The notes: generated from the letters alone by a model not told the origin. Positions 16,773 through 27,838 are shown, counted from the stretch's first letter. The stretch: DNA of 50,162 nt from Salinivibrio costicola subsp. costicola ATCC 33508 = LMG 11651 (GCA_000565345.1 AQOF01000062.1:1-50162); one strand, 5' to 3'. Made by a program: numbers and translations.

Positions 16773-18002
16773 TTACGAGATGCGACTGTCACGCCGTGTT
16801 GCACGTTTTGCTTTAAGCAATTCAAGCGTGTCTCGCCAGCGATCGACAAGCTCAGACGGATCCTTGCTTTGCCATTGGTCAAGCGCATAGTCCGCAAGCG
16901 TGTAGTCGCCCGCTTTAATCGCACTAATGGCCAGCCACTGCCAAAGCATCTTATCGTCTTTCAACCCATAAGACAGTGCCACTTGCGCCGTATCAATGAC
17001 CTCTTTCCAATGGCCTAATTGATAAGCCAGCATTACCTGCAGCTTCAACGTCTGTTTATCCGGCTGGGTTAAATTCACTTCACTAATTCGATTCAAAGCC
17101 GCTACACGCTGGTTATTTTTGATCAGACATTGCACCATAAATAACTGCTCATCACGCGTTGCTACACGGTCAAGCTGCTGTAGCCCCTGCTGCCAGTACA
17201 ATAACGCCTGCTCAGCCTCGTTGGAATCAAGTCGAGAAACAGTAATCGCTCGGTATAGCGCAATATCCGCCCTGGCCCTTGCTAAATATTGCCGAGCAGT
17301 GCGATGCGTCCCCGCTTTAACATGCGCACGCGCGGCTTGCTCGAGCCACTTGGGCGCCACATCAGCCGCATTCACGAACTGATCAAACGTCGCCGCCGCG
17401 GCACCATAACGCGACAACGCCATTTCACTCAGCGCCTTTGTTTGCAATATAAAGGCATCAAGTGCGTCGAGTTCTTGAAGCTGGTTGGCATAATCAATCG
17501 CCACATCAAATCGCGACAAAGAATAAGCAGCCTGCATCGCAAGACGGCCTGAAGAGGGGGATAAATGATGGTGCTCACTGAGTTGGCGCGCATAATTTAG
17601 CACCTCATCATATTGATTGACCCGATAGGCCAAACGAATCACGGCAGCAAGCGCATCCGCTTCGCTGGCTTCTGACAGTGAGTTCAATGCTAACGCGTTT
17701 TGATAGGCACGATAAGCTTCGGCACGCTGATTAAGATAGAGATAGCTGATGCCCTGTAAGCGCCAGAGTTCGGCGCGCTGCGGTGACACAAGCTTTTGAT
17801 CGCCTTGCTGCGCCAGTAACGCCGCTGACAACTTCAGGGCTTGCTGATAATTTCCACGCTCAATAGAGGCACTTACGTCCGCTATTTCTGCCGCCTGCGC
17901 CGTCGCGAATGACAGTAAAAACAGCAGCATCATTGCAAGTCGACGACTAACAGAAACAAGCATTCGAGACTCAAAGGGAAACAAACATAAGCATCGCAAC
18001 AT
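16773..18002 (-). CDS. TPR-repeat secreted protein, function unknown
   Basis: 409 residues at most. A signal peptide (RRLAMMLLFLLSFATAQA) is followed by a chain of tetratricopeptide-like helical repeats through most of the protein, visible for example in LQGISYLYLNQRAEAYRAYQNALALN and TKALSEMALSRYGAAAATFDQF. It is probably periplasmic. The start is uncertain: the ATG at 18002 leaves a long n-region, while ATGs at 17963 or 17933 give more usual signal peptides. There is no operon partner. TPR proteins generally scaffold protein complexes; no more specific role can be supported. Confidence 0.7.
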   Translation of the reverse strand: MLRCLCLFPFESRMLVSVSRRLAMMLLFLLSFATAQAAEIADVSASIERGNYQQALKLSAALLAQQGDQKLVSPQRAELWRLQGISYLYLNQRAEAYRAYQNALALNSLSEASEADALAAVIRLAYRVNQYDEVLNYARQLSEHHHLSPSSGRLAMQAAYSLSRFDVAIDYANQLQELDALDAFILQTKALSEMALSRYGAAAATFDQFVNAADVAPKWLEQAARAHVKAGTHRTARQYLARARADIALYRAITVSRLDSNEAEQALLYWQQGLQQLDRVATRDEQLFMVQCLIKNNQRVAALNRISEVNLTQPDKQTLKLQVMLAYQLGHWKEVIDTAQVALSYGLKDDKMLWQWLAISAIKAGDYTLADYALDQWQSKDPSELVDRWRDTLELLKAKRATRRDSRIS

Positions 18003-18429
18003 GAAAATCCATTTTTAGAAGACAACACCTCGACTATAACCTATCTTTTTTATTCACTACAGCGAACAAACGTTTGCTGTCTTTATTTGTTAACATGCGC
18101 TCACAACAAACCCGACGAAACGCCACACAATAACGCCGTTATCTTGCTGTTTTGTGGCACATATTTATCGTCCTTATTGGTAATTAAATTACAAAATAGC
18201 GACTTTAGTGGGATTATGAACGCGCTAAGGGGTCTAGAATCTCGGTAAACACCGGCGTAGCACGTAAAAAAATTACACGGTAATGATCTAAGTCAACATT
18301 CGGGAATCACCCTGTTGTTAGCATGCTGATAATGAAACAGAACACGGCCACAAGGCCAGCGTTAAAAATAAACCAAGACTGGCTAAGTCGCTGTTTCGAA
18401 AGCTTTTGCTTTCTGTAGACGAGGAAATT
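18003..18429. other. divergent intergenic region, TPR gene and DUF3360 gene
   Basis: About 430 bases without a credible gene. It contains promoters for both flanking genes, a short palindrome caaacgtttg at 18067-18076 and a candidate FNR site at 18283-18296. Confidence 0.55.
18283..18296. promoter_or_regulatory. candidate FNR site upstream of DUF3360-pflB
   Basis: atgatctaagtcaa matches 8 of 10 defined bases of the FNR consensus TTGAT-N4-ATCAA, 134 bases before the DUF3360 start. Anaerobic activation would suit a unit that leads into pyruvate formate-lyase. Confidence 0.4.
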
Positions 18430-19940
18430 ATGGCAACACATGCTCAAGACCGCAGTGTGAGTCACGATGAAAAGAGCGAATATCAAAAGAAGCACAAGCC
18501 GGCTTCTTCATTTGCCTCCCGGGCTGACTACCTGAATCACGAACTACAAATTATGCGTCCGCGCCGTTGGGGCTTGAACCTGCCTGGCCGTGACTTCCGT
18601 TTTGAAATTGAGGATCTTGTTCCCGCGCTGGCCGGTACCATCGGCATTATCGCTATGTATTCTGCAGTGATGATGTCATGGGCTGAGGGGCTAACCGCCG
18701 CGTGGGATCATGTGACTTTAGGTAAAGCGTTTGCTGTTGAGGTCGCGCGGGTTGAAATGCTTATCCCCGCACTCCTTTTTTGTGTCCTTTTATGCGGATT
18801 TATCAATCCACGCGCTAACCTGGCCGGTAACCATGGGCCAATGATCCCGCTTGTCGGGACCATCGCGCTCGCCGGCGCACATCCTCTCGCCTTGGGGATC
18901 CTAATCGGCTGCCTTGCTTGATACTCAGTTATGTCAAAGGCGGGTCTAAATTAGTGAACCTAACCAGCCAAGGGGTAGCGGGTGGCTTGCTGATTTTCTT
19001 GGGCTTTGGCGGGGCAAAAGGTCAAATTGAGAGCCTGCTAGCCTGGGGTGCTGCCATTGATATGGGCTATATATCCATTGTCATTCTGGCCGTATCCATT
19101 GTGATTTATGCCTTTTTAGCTCGCATTGGTAAACGCTGGTTAGCGATTCCTGTCTGTGCCGTTACCGGTGGATTGATTGCTACCGCATTAGGTGCCGGCT
19201 CATCACTAGAGTTTGTGACACAACCGGGTGTGCCAAACCTAAACCCGGTTTACTGGTGGGGATCAACCGAGCAAGGTTGGCAAATGGGCTTACCAACCCT
19301 ATCGCACTTTCTTGCGTCACTACCATTTGCTCTGCTCGCGGTAGCGATGTGGTCGCCAGACTTTCTTGGTCACCGTATTTTCCAGGAACTTAATTACTCG
19401 AAAAAGGCCGAAAAGGTATTGATGGACGTGGATGACACCATGACAGGGTGTTCTATCCGCCAAATCGTTGGGGCATCAGTCGGTGGGGGTAACATCACAT
19501 CCTCATGGGGCACTTATATGATTCCTGCAGCGATTGCTCGTCGCCCGATTCCTGGCGGGGCCATTGTCCTCGGTCTGTTATGTATTGCGGTTGCGTTGAT
19601 TGGTTATCCAATGGATGTAGCAACCTGGCCACCGGTGATGACCATTGCACTATTATCAGGTGTGTTCCTGCCGCTTCTTGAAGCAGGGATGCAAATGGTT
19701 AAAGACGCGAAGTCTAGCCAATCAGCCGGTATTTGTATTTTCGCCTCCATGGCTGTTAACCCAGTCTTTGGTTGGGCAGTCACTATGCTCTTGGACAACA
19801 ACGGTCTTATCGGTGATAAAGAGCGTCCTGGTACGCTATCGACCATCGATCGTCTGGTGATTCCAACCGCCACAGTGATCATTTGTGTGGCTGCTATGTT
19901 GGCAGTCGGAATGATTCCCGGCATTCCACCTTTATTGTAA
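18430..19940 (+). CDS. DUF3360 family multi-pass permease (frameshifted)
   Basis: About 503 residues when restored. The N terminus has the conserved cytosolic stretch SSFASRADYLNHELQIMRPRRW. Ten or more membrane segments follow, with a motif GGNITSSWGTYMIPAAIARRP. The overall layout suggests a distant relative of SulP/nucleobase permeases. Start at 18430 (MATHAQ) with aggaa just upstream. A one-base loss at 18916 (GG to G) breaks the frame; restoring it gives IGCLGLILSYVKGG. The substrate is unknown. It lies 133 bases upstream of pflB on the same strand, which suggests transport of a fermentation-related anion, but that is inference from context only. Confidence 0.82.
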
Positions 19941-20073
19941 TAACACGGCCCCGCTTTCGGGTGGGGCATCCGGATAAATCGATGGGTCACAGCGTCAGCC
20001 ATACTGACACAACACTATGACTGGCCTTGGTCCCAACACATGTCTTTTTGAAAAGAGAACAGGTAGGTGCAAC

Positions 20074-22351
20074 ATGTCTGAGCACAATTCCAATGCATGG
20101 GAAGGATTTGTTGAAGGTAACTGGAGCAAAGCCGTTGACGTTCGCGACTTCATCCAAAAAAACTATACCCCTTATGAGGGTGACGAATCATTCCTAGTGT
20201 CTGAGCCAACTGACGCGACTCGCCAACTGTGGGCGCGCGTGATGGAAGGCATCAAGCAAGAAAACGCGACGCATGCCCCGGTTGATTTTGATACGTCTGT
20301 GGTTTCTACCCTGACCTCTCATGATGCCGGCTACATTGAGAAAGATCTGGAGCAGATTGTTGGTCTACAGACCGACGCACCGCTAAAACGCGCTATGCTG
20401 CCTAATGGCGGTATTCGTATGGTTCAAAGTTCGTGTGACGCATACGGCCGCGAACTGGATCCACAAGTAAAGAAAACCTTTACCGAACATCGTAAGACTC
20501 ACAACCAAGGGGTTTTCGATATTTACACCCCTGACATCCTCAAGTGTCGTAAGTCAGGCATTTTGACAGGTCTACCTGATGCTTATGGTCGTGGCCGTAT
20601 CATCGGTGACTATCGTCGCGTTGCTTTATACGGCATCGACTTCCTGATGGCGGACAAAAAAGCGCAATTCGATTCTCTACAAGAGAAATTTGAAAGCGGC
20701 GAAGATCTGCAAATGACCATGCAACTGCGTGAAGAAATTGCAGAGCAACACCGCGCGGTTGGGCCAATTGAAAAAAATGGCAGCGTCTTACAGCTGTGAT
20801 ATTTCTCGCCCAGCAGAAAACGCAAAAGAAGCGATTCAGTGGACCTATTTCGGTTACCTGGGTGCGGTTAAAACACAAAACGGCGCGGCCATGTCGCTCG
20901 GTCGTACGTCTACCTTCCTTGATATCTACCTACAGCGTGATGTTGAAGCCGGTAAACTCACAGAAGAACAAGCGCAAGAGCTGATTGACCACTTCGTCAT
21001 GAAACTGCGTATGGTACGCTTCCTGCGTACGCCTGAGTATGATGATCTCTTCTCTGGCGACCCAATTTGGGCCACCGAATCTGTTGCCGGTATGGGCCTA
21101 GACGGACGTACTCTGGTTTCTCGTACCAGCTTCCGTTTCCTAAACAGCCTGTACACCATGGGCCCAAGCCCAGAGCCAAACATCACAGTGCTTTGGTCTG
21201 AGCAACTGCCTGAAGGCTTCAAAAAGTTCTGTGCCAAAGTGTCTATCGATACCTCGTCTATCCAGTACGAGAACGACGATCTGATGCGCACTGACTTTGA
21301 ATCTGACGACTACGCGATCGCTTGTTGCGTATCACCGATGATCGTTGGTAAGCAAATGCAGTTCTTTGGCGCCCGTGCCAACTTGGCTAAAACGCTCCTT
21401 TATACCATCAACGGTGGTATTGACGAGAAGCTGAAAATCCAAGTTGCACCAGAGCATCCAGCGATGACTGACGAAGTGCTAGACTATGACAAAGTCATGG
21501 ACCGCATGGATCACCTGATGGATTGGTTAGCGAAACAGTACGTGACTGCGCTGAACAGCATCCACTTCATGCATGACAAGTACAGCTATGAAGCGGCATT
21601 GATGGCTTTCCACGATCGTGATATTTATCGCACCATGGCCTGTGGTATTGCGGGTCTATCGGTTGCTGCTGACTCATTGGCCGCAATCAAGTACGCAAAA
21701 GTGAAGCCAGTTCGTGACGAAGACGGTATTGCTATCGACTTTGATATCGAAGGTGAATACCCAGCGTTTGGTAACAACGATGAGCGTGTTGATGCGATTG
21801 CCTGTGATCTGGTTGAACGCTTCATGAACAAAATCCGCTCACTGAGAACTTACCGTGATGCGGTTCCGACTCAGTCTATCCTAACGATCACCTCAAACGT
21901 GGTATACGGTAAGAAAACCGGTAATACGCCAGATGGTCGTAAAGCGGGTATGCCATTTGGTCCAGGTGCGAACCCAATGCACGGCCGTGATGAGAAAGGT
22001 GCGGTTGCGTCACTGACCTCTGTCGGTAAACTGCCATTTGCTCACGCTAAAGACGGTATTTCTTATACCTTCTCTATTGTGCCAAATGCTTTGGGTAAAG
22101 ACGAAAACACCCAACGCGCGAACTTGGCGGGCTTAATGGATGGTTACTTCCACCATGAAAGCGGTCAAGAAGGCGGCCAGCACCTGAACGTGAACGTGAT
22201 GAACCGTGAAATGCTACTAGACGCGATGGAAAACCCTGAGAACTATCCTCAGCTGACTATCCGTGTTTCTGGTTACGCGGTACGTTTTAACTCGCTGACT
22301 AAAGAGCAGCAACAAGACGTCATTACACGTACCTTCACGTCTTCACTGTAA
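20074..22351 (+). CDS. pflB: formate C-acetyltransferase (pyruvate formate-lyase, frameshifted)
   Basis: About 758 residues when restored (E. coli 760). This glycyl-radical enzyme converts pyruvate and CoA to acetyl-CoA and formate anaerobically. The active-site cysteine pair is in [11 protein letters not shown] and the radical glycine in RVSGYAVRF near the C terminus. Start at 20074 ([12 protein letters not shown]), as in the family. One extra base breaks the frame between HRAVG and KKMAASYS; the error is in the GGG run at 20761-20763 or the seven-A run at 20771-20777. All other conserved regions are intact, so the gene is almost certainly functional. Confidence 0.96.
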
Positions 22352-22386
22352 GATGTAGCGATAAAGCGTACGCGATACGCTGATAA

Positions 22387-22416
22387 AAAAACCGCCGGCA
22401 AATGCTGGCGGTTTTT
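22387..22416. terminator. bidirectional terminator between pflB and MCP gene
   Basis: Long stem aaaaaccgccggc / gctggcggttttt with an A-rich 5' arm and T-rich 3' arm, between the convergent stops at 22351 and 22424. Confidence 0.93.
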
Positions 22417-22423
22417 ATTTGGG

Positions 22424-24043
22424 TTACACTTCAAAATGATCCAGTTGTCTATCCAACTCTCGTGCAGAATCTGCCAACAGCTGGCCTTGCTCTGCTAGAT
22501 GAGAAGCCGCCCCACTGACTTCGTTCGCTGAGTTATAAATGTTGCTGACGTTTTGGTTCATTTCTTCAGACACCGTCCCCTGCTCTTCGGCCGCCGCCGC
22601 AATCTGTACCACGCGATCGTTAGAGCCATGCAGCGCACTCACCATATCTTTAAGCTGCTGCTGAGTTTCAAGCGCGGTTTCTACACTCGCTTCACTGGAC
22701 GTATGGCTTGATTTCATCGCCTCTGCCGCTTCAATCGCGTTATTGGTCAGCGCTTCTATCGTGCCTTGGATTTGCGTAGTTGATTTTTGCGTACCTTGCG
22801 CCAGCGAGCGTACTTCATCGGCCACCACCGCAAAGCCACGACCTTGCTCACCGGCACGTGCCGCCTCGATCGCCGCGTTTAGGGCCAATAGATTGGTCTG
22901 CTCAGAGATCCCTTGAATAACCGTCGCGACATCACTGATCTCCATCACGCCTTGCTTGACCTGATTGACCAATTTATCTGCCCCAGCGATACGCTCGGCA
23001 ACTTCACGGATACTGGCTACCGTGCTATCCAATTTATGATTGCTATCTTCCGCCATCGAGGAAATATCATTGGTGGCTTGCGCAGTTTGTTCTGCGTGAT
23101 CCGCGACATCAGCGACAGTTGCTGTCATTTCGTTCATCGCCGTTGCCAGTTGCTCGAGTTGCGCGCGCTGAGATTGAATACTTTGCGCACTCTGCTCACT
23201 CGCTGATGCAATCGACGACGCCATAGTAGAAGACTGCTTCGCCTCGTCATGGGCAACACGCATGGCTTCACGAACACTCCCCATGGCTGTATCCATACGC
23301 CGCGCCAATTTACCGATTTCATCATGACGGGTATAGCCGCACTCAATGCGTAAGTCCCCGCCCGCAATTCGATCAAACTTTTCGACCAATTCATCTAACG
23401 GCACAACGATGTCGCGACTGACAAACGCACCACAAACTAACAGGATCACCCCCGCGATAAGCGTTAATCCACCAATTTGCCACGCTGACTGGATAAACTG
23501 CGCTTCAATATCGCTCACATGAGTGCCCGAGCCAATAATCCAGTTCCAACCATTTACGCGTTTCACATAAGAGATTTTAGGCTTCATCTCACCTTCCGGT
23601 GAGCGCCAAGTATAATCCAGTACACCGCCTTGTGACCCTTTGCTCACTGTCACCATTTCTCGCCAATGGTGCTTGCCGTCGCCATCGGTCAAACTGTTCG
23701 CACTGGTGCCATTCAACTTGGGCTTTATCGGGTGGTTAACAATCGTGAGATCAGGCTTGAGCACCCAAAAATAGTTATCGCCGTCATAACGAAGCTGGTT
23801 CAGTTGCGCGATCGCTTGCGTTTTGGCTTCCTCTTCGCCGATTCTTGATGCCTGCTGGCGGTAATAATTCACCACACTTTGCGCCACTTCTATATTGGCC
23901 CTTAGCGAAGCGGTTCGCTCAGCATAAGCTTGATCACGCTCTTTTTGGATAGTGAACATACTGATCGCAACCAGCAATGCAATGGCTATCAACATGAGCA
24001 CAACAAGCTTATTTTTCACTCTCAGATCACTGATTTTTTTCAT
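22424..24043 (-). CDS. methyl-accepting chemotaxis protein with Cache sensor
   Basis: 539 residues. TM1 spans about residues 12-30. A periplasmic single-Cache (sCache_2) domain at about 35-185 contains [19 protein letters not shown] and [14 protein letters not shown]2 is at about 190-208, followed by HAMP and the cytoplasmic signalling domain with hairpin tip [19 protein letters not shown]. sCache_2 receptors commonly bind small carboxylates. Its position between pflB and pflA, on the opposite strand, hints at taxis to a fermentation-linked acid, though the ligand is not determinable here. Confidence 0.92.
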   Translation of the reverse strand: MKKISDLRVKNKLVVLMLIAIALLVAISMFTIQKERDQAYAERTASLRANIEVAQSVVNYYRQQASRIGEEEAKTQAIAQLNQLRYDGDNYFWVLKPDLTIVNHPIKPKLNGTSANSLTDGDGKHHWREMVTVSKGSQGGVLDYTWRSPEGEMKPKISYVKRVNGWNWIIGSGTHVSDIEAQFIQSAWQIGGLTLIAGVILLVCGAFVSRDIVVPLDELVEKFDRIAGGDLRIECGYTRHDEIGKLARRMDTAMGSVREAMRVAHDEAKQSSTMASSIASASEQSAQSIQSQRAQLEQLATAMNEMTATVADVADHAEQTAQATNDISSMAEDSNHKLDSTVASIREVAERIAGADKLVNQVKQGVMEISDVATVIQGISEQTNLLALNAAIEAARAGEQGRGFAVVADEVRSLAQGTQKSTTQIQGTIEALTNNAIEAAEAMKSSHTSSEASVETALETQQQLKDMVSALHGSNDRVVQIAAAAEEQGTVSEEMNQNVSNIYNSANEVSGAASHLAEQGQLLADSARELDRQLDHFEV

Positions 24044-24374
24044 TATATACCCTAGCGTTTGCTGTTGATCCTAGCCTGATACTCGGCTCTATTAAGCTCA
24101 CATACAGCCTGAAAGGCCATATATGGGTAACTCTGCATGTCGCACGTTAGTTTGGACAAAAAGGCCAGAAGACACAAAAACAACATGGAGATTATCTGGA
24201 TTAGCTCTCATTGTGCTGGCATAGAAAACTGGAACTGTGATCAACCCAAAGACAGAAGTGTAACACCGTGGTAACGTTCACAGGGAGAGTGCGAAAAAGA
24301 GGGGAATTTCCTTACGTTGAGGCCGGTTTTTGTAATAAAATGACAGTATCGCAATTCGCAGTCTGGAGATAGTT
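24044..24374. other. divergent intergenic region, MCP and pflA
   Basis: About 330 bases with no gene visible. It must contain the promoters for the chemoreceptor and pflA. I saw no clear FNR palindrome and no extended repeat. Confidence 0.5.
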
Positions 24375-25115
24375 ATGTCGGCAATTGGTCGCATCCATTC
24401 CTTTGAATCTTGTGGGACCGTAGATGGCCCTGGGATACGTTTTATTGTCTTTATGCAAGGCTGCTTGATGCGGTGTAAGTATTGCCATAATCGCGATACT
24501 TGGGATACTCACGGTGGGAAAGAAGTCACTGTCGATGAGATCATGAAAGATGTATTGGCCTATCGCCACTTCATCACCGCATCAGGCGGTGGGGTCACCG
24601 CATCGGGCGGCGAAGCTATGTTACAGCCAGAGTTTGTCCGAGACTTTTTCCAGGCCGCACAAGCCAAAGGTATTCATACCTGCTTAGACACCAACGGCTA
24701 TATCCGTAAGCACACGCCCGTGATTGATGAAGTGCTTGATGCAACCGATTTGGTCATGCTGGACCTAAAACAGCTCAATGATGAGGTTCATGAAGACTTA
24801 GTAGGCGTATCGAATCGCCGCACGCTCGATTTTGCCAACTACTTGCACAAAATTGGACAAAAAACCTGGATTCGTTACGTCGTAGTGCCCGGTTATACGG
24901 ATGACGATGATTCCGCGCACCGCTTAGGTCAGTTCATTAAAGGCATGGACAATATCGAAAAGGTGGAATTACTCCCCTATCACCAGCTTGGTGAACATAA
25001 ATGGGAAGCGCTGGGTTACGAATATGAGTTAAAAGACGTGGGCACACCATCAAAAGAAATGATGGATAACGTCAAAAACATTATTGCCAGTTATGGTCAT
25101 AACGTCATGTATTAA
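24375..25115 (+). CDS. pflA: pyruvate formate-lyase 1-activating enzyme
   Basis: 246-residue radical-SAM enzyme that abstracts hydrogen from the PflB glycine. The [4Fe-4S] motif [10 protein letters not shown] gives Cys30, Cys34 and Cys37, and ASGGEA is the SAM-binding GGE motif. Length and C terminus (NVMY) are standard. The ribosome site is ggag (24365-24368). It is separated from pflB by the oppositely oriented chemoreceptor gene and so has its own promoter. It ends at a strong terminator. Confidence 0.96.
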   Translation: MSAIGRIHSFESCGTVDGPGIRFIVFMQGCLMRCKYCHNRDTWDTHGGKEVTVDEIMKDVLAYRHFITASGGGVTASGGEAMLQPEFVRDFFQAAQAKGIHTCLDTNGYIRKHTPVIDEVLDATDLVMLDLKQLNDEVHEDLVGVSNRRTLDFANYLHKIGQKTWIRYVVVPGYTDDDDSAHRLGQFIKGMDNIEKVELLPYHQLGEHKWEALGYEYELKDVGTPSKEMMDNVKNIIASYGHNVMY

Positions 25116-25143
25116 TCCGATGCACCTCTGCACCCCCCCCATC

Positions 25144-25172
25144 AGCCGGTCACTTTGTGGCCGGCTTTTTTT
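25144..25172 (+). terminator. terminator after pflA
   Basis: Ten-pair stem agccggtcac / gtggccggct (one G-T pair) with a ttt loop, followed by seven T. An eight-C run lies just before it. Confidence 0.9.
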
Positions 25173-25218
25173 CGCGTCTTTATACTTTTTTCACGTCGTT
25201 ATACCTCTGTCTCGCGAC

Positions 25219-26124
25219 TTACATCTCGCGCCGGCGGGCTTTGGTCATCCTAATGGCTTCACGAATAATACAGTCACGCAAAGGGTTATCTGCACCATCC
25301 GCTCGCCAGATAAAAGACAGTGTTCGACGCATATTGAGCTCTGGCACGTTCAGCGCCACCAGCTCCTCGCGTTCAATCCACTTTTCAACATCTAAATAGG
25401 GCAAGCAGCTAAGGTAATTGGAGTTAGCCACCAAAGTACGCAACACAGGCACCTGCTCATATTCTCGCCGCACATCAAGATCTTCGATAACGCCATGAAT
25501 CGCACTATCAAAACTATGTCGTGTCCCGGCGCCCGGCTCTCGCAATACCCACTGCGCTTGTTCAAGTTGCGCCAAGCTTACCTGATCACGCTGCGCATAA
25601 GGATGGTGCTTCCCCGCCACAACCACAAGGTGGTCATGACACCATACCTGCTGCTTTAAGCGGCTATCATCGCAACGCCCCTCAATGACCCCCAGGTCGT
25701 GCTGATAACGGCGCACACTATCAATAACTTTCTCGGTGTTTTTCACGGTAAAGTCGATTCGCAGCTCGGGGAAATCACTATCAATAATACTGATAAGATC
25801 TGGAATAAGGTGTTCTGCTGCGGTTTGACTGGCAATTAAGGCAATATCGCCACTGATAATGTGCTGTCCATCAAACCCTGCCTCAATCTGTTGCGCATCA
25901 AACAAGAGTTGGTGTGCTTTGGGTCGCAACCAGGCTCCCCAGTAGGTGAGCTGCATTTGCTTGCCTTGTCGCTCGAATAATGGCCGCCCTAACAACTTTT
26001 CTAGCTGCGACAGGGCCATACTGGTAGCCGACTGCGTCAACGCTAGCTGGTCGGCCGCTCGGCTTACACTGCCGGTCGCGGCGATCGCTTCAAACACAGC
26101 CAACTGTTTCAATGAGTACCGCAT
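25219..26124 (-). CDS. LysR-family regulator (YeiE-like), divergent from focA
   Basis: 301 residues. The N-terminal winged helix (residues 1-60: AIAATGSVSRAADQLALTQSATSMALSQLEKLLGRPLFER) and the LysR substrate-binding domain are complete. It is divergently transcribed from the formate-channel gene with a shared 197-base control region, the classic arrangement for a LysR regulator and its target. The sequence most resembles the YeiE branch. The effector is unknown. Confidence 0.88.
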   Translation of the reverse strand: MRYSLKQLAVFEAIAATGSVSRAADQLALTQSATSMALSQLEKLLGRPLFERQGKQMQLTYWGAWLRPKAHQLLFDAQQIEAGFDGQHIISGDIALIASQTAAEHLIPDLISIIDSDFPELRIDFTVKNTEKVIDSVRRYQHDLGVIEGRCDDSRLKQQVWCHDHLVVVAGKHHPYAQRDQVSLAQLEQAQWVLREPGAGTRHSFDSAIHGVIEDLDVRREYEQVPVLRTLVANSNYLSCLPYLDVEKWIEREELVALNVPELNMRRTLSFIWRADGADNPLRDCIIREAIRMTKARRREM

Positions 26125-26321
26125 CCAGGCTCCTTACTGTCTGGCTTTAATGGCAATACCCTATCAATTTTTATGATTCTTACCCTAAGCAATATCAATT
26201 TTACTCCTGATAGAGAGAAGAATAGGCTGGTTTTATTCACATTACGTCTAAAAAGGAGTACAACCTGTATGTTGACCTGTCTTTCCCCTCGGGCAAATAG
26301 TGCCGACAGAGGAGACAACGC

Positions 26322-27776
26322 ATGGTAAGTCCTACCCCAATTAAAACGGAGGGCCCCGCTGCATTGCTTGCCAACGCTGAAGCCTATGCAGAGAGTAAAA
26401 CCCATAAATCGACCCGGATGGCGGTTGGGCTAGCCATGATGGCCGGCTTATTTATCGGACTGGCTTTCGTGTTCTACCTCACGGTAACCACGGGCAGTAA
26501 CGCCGGCTGGGGAATGACCCGGTTGATGGGCGGGCTTGCCTTTAGCATGGGCTTAATATTGGTGGTGCTTGGCGGTGCAGAGCTATTTACCAGCACAGTG
26601 TTGTCTATGCTGGCGCGTGCCAATGGCAAGATCTCAACCCGCGGCCTGCTCTATACCTGGGCAAGAGTGTATTTTGGCAACTTGTGCGGCGCCCTACTGT
26701 TGGTGTTTATCGTGATGGTGGCAGGGCTATACCAGCTTGACGATGGGCAATGGGGATTAAACGCATTACACGTGGCCCAACACAAGCTGCATCACAGTTG
26801 GATACAGGCCTTTGCGTTAGGGGTGTTGTGTAACTTGCTGGTTTGCCTTGCGATTTGGATGACCTTCACGTCGCAAAATCCACTGACCAAAGCGGTGATG
26901 GTGATTCTCCCCGTGGCCATGTTTGTCAGCACCGGCTTTGAGCACAGTGTCGCCAATATGTTCATGGTGCCACTGGGGATGAGCATTGCTACTTTCGCGC
27001 CCGACAGTTTTTGGCAAGCAGTAGGGAGTTCACCGGCTGCCTTCAATGACCTTAACCTGATCCAGTTTATCAGTGCCAATTTAATCCCCGTCACGCTCGG
27101 CAATATTGTCGGCGGCGCTGGCCTTGTCGGCATGGGGTACTGGCTGATTATTAATCCTGAGAGAGAAAACAAAACAGCGCAAATTTCTTCATTGACGCTA
27201 CCGTCTGCGAATTATTCTGAGAGACCCACTATGACCCAAGAAACCTTAACCATTGAAAAAAACATGAAGCCTGCCCACTGTGCCTTGCAAAGCCATCAGT
27301 TTGTGGCCGATGCATTAGAGCAACTCAACCGCTATCAGTTGCAAGGCGCGCCTGTCGTCGATAAACAAAATGAATTGGTTGGCTTTTTCTCGGTGCAAGA
27401 TGTCTTTGTTGATTTATGGTGGAACGATTACCAACCCGACATGGACACCAAAGTCGAAGATTTAATGCGCACGGAGGTACAGACCGTTGAGGCAGACCAA
27501 TCCGTGATTGAACTGGCGCAGTACATGAGCATTGACAACCAAGTGCTGTATCCGGTCAGTGATGCGGGCATTGCCACGCGCTTTACCACCCAATCCGCAC
27601 TAGAGCGCGCGAAAACACAAACACTGTCTAGACCGCACGTTTATCCTGTCATGAAAGACAACATCTTGGTTGGCGTTATCAGCCGCTCAGATGTGGTTCG
27701 AGCTTTGGCACCGTTATACGGCAACGCCATGGATATTCTCCCTGCCGATGCAAAAGAAGGACTTGTTAGCGCCTAA
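26322..27776 (+). CDS. focA: FocA-type formate channel fused to tandem CBS domains
   Basis: 484 residues. Residues about 20-275 form a formate/nitrite transporter (FNT) channel with six membrane segments and the central His at 208 in STGFEHSVANMF. After a linker, two CBS motifs follow (about 312-370 and 378-462), the second with a roughly 28-residue insert (411-438). CBS pairs usually bind adenosine nucleotides, so formate flux may be gated by energy state. Classical FocA ends after the channel (about 285 residues). The ribosome site is gaggag at about 26309-26314. It is not adjacent to pflB but divergent from a LysR gene. Confidence 0.92.
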   Translation: MVSPTPIKTEGPAALLANAEAYAESKTHKSTRMAVGLAMMAGLFIGLAFVFYLTVTTGSNAGWGMTRLMGGLAFSMGLILVVLGGAELFTSTVLSMLARANGKISTRGLLYTWARVYFGNLCGALLLVFIVMVAGLYQLDDGQWGLNALHVAQHKLHHSWIQAFALGVLCNLLVCLAIWMTFTSQNPLTKAVMVILPVAMFVSTGFEHSVANMFMVPLGMSIATFAPDSFWQAVGSSPAAFNDLNLIQFISANLIPVTLGNIVGGAGLVGMGYWLIINPERENKTAQISSLTLPSANYSERPTMTQETLTIEKNMKPAHCALQSHQFVADALEQLNRYQLQGAPVVDKQNELVGFFSVQDVFVDLWWNDYQPDMDTKVEDLMRTEVQTVEADQSVIELAQYMSIDNQVLYPVSDAGIATRFTTQSALERAKTQTLSRPHVYPVMKDNILVGVISRSDVVRALAPLYGNAMDILPADAKEGLVSA

Positions 27777-27788
27777 CCAAAAATAAAA

Positions 27789-27817
27789 ACACGCCTCAGA
27801 ACGGTTCTGAGGCGTGT
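27789..27817. terminator. bidirectional terminator between focA and MFS gene
   Basis: Thirteen-pair perfect stem acacgcctcagaa / ttctgaggcgtgt with a three-base loop, between the convergent stops at 27776 and 27839. Confidence 0.92.
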
Positions 27818-27838
27818 CGTGTTAGCTCCCCGACGTTG

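Noticed and set aside
19946-20010. Hairpins between the DUF3360 gene and pflB as a terminator
   Set aside because: A gcccc/ggggc stem and a gtcag/ctgac stem exist, but neither has a T tract, so transcription probably reads through into pflB.
20755-20800. Programmed ribosomal frameshift in pflB at the seven-A run
   Set aside because: The run could support slippage, but eighteen other breaks in unrelated genes occur at non-slippery short runs and pflB is not known to need frameshifting; one sequencing slip explains it better.
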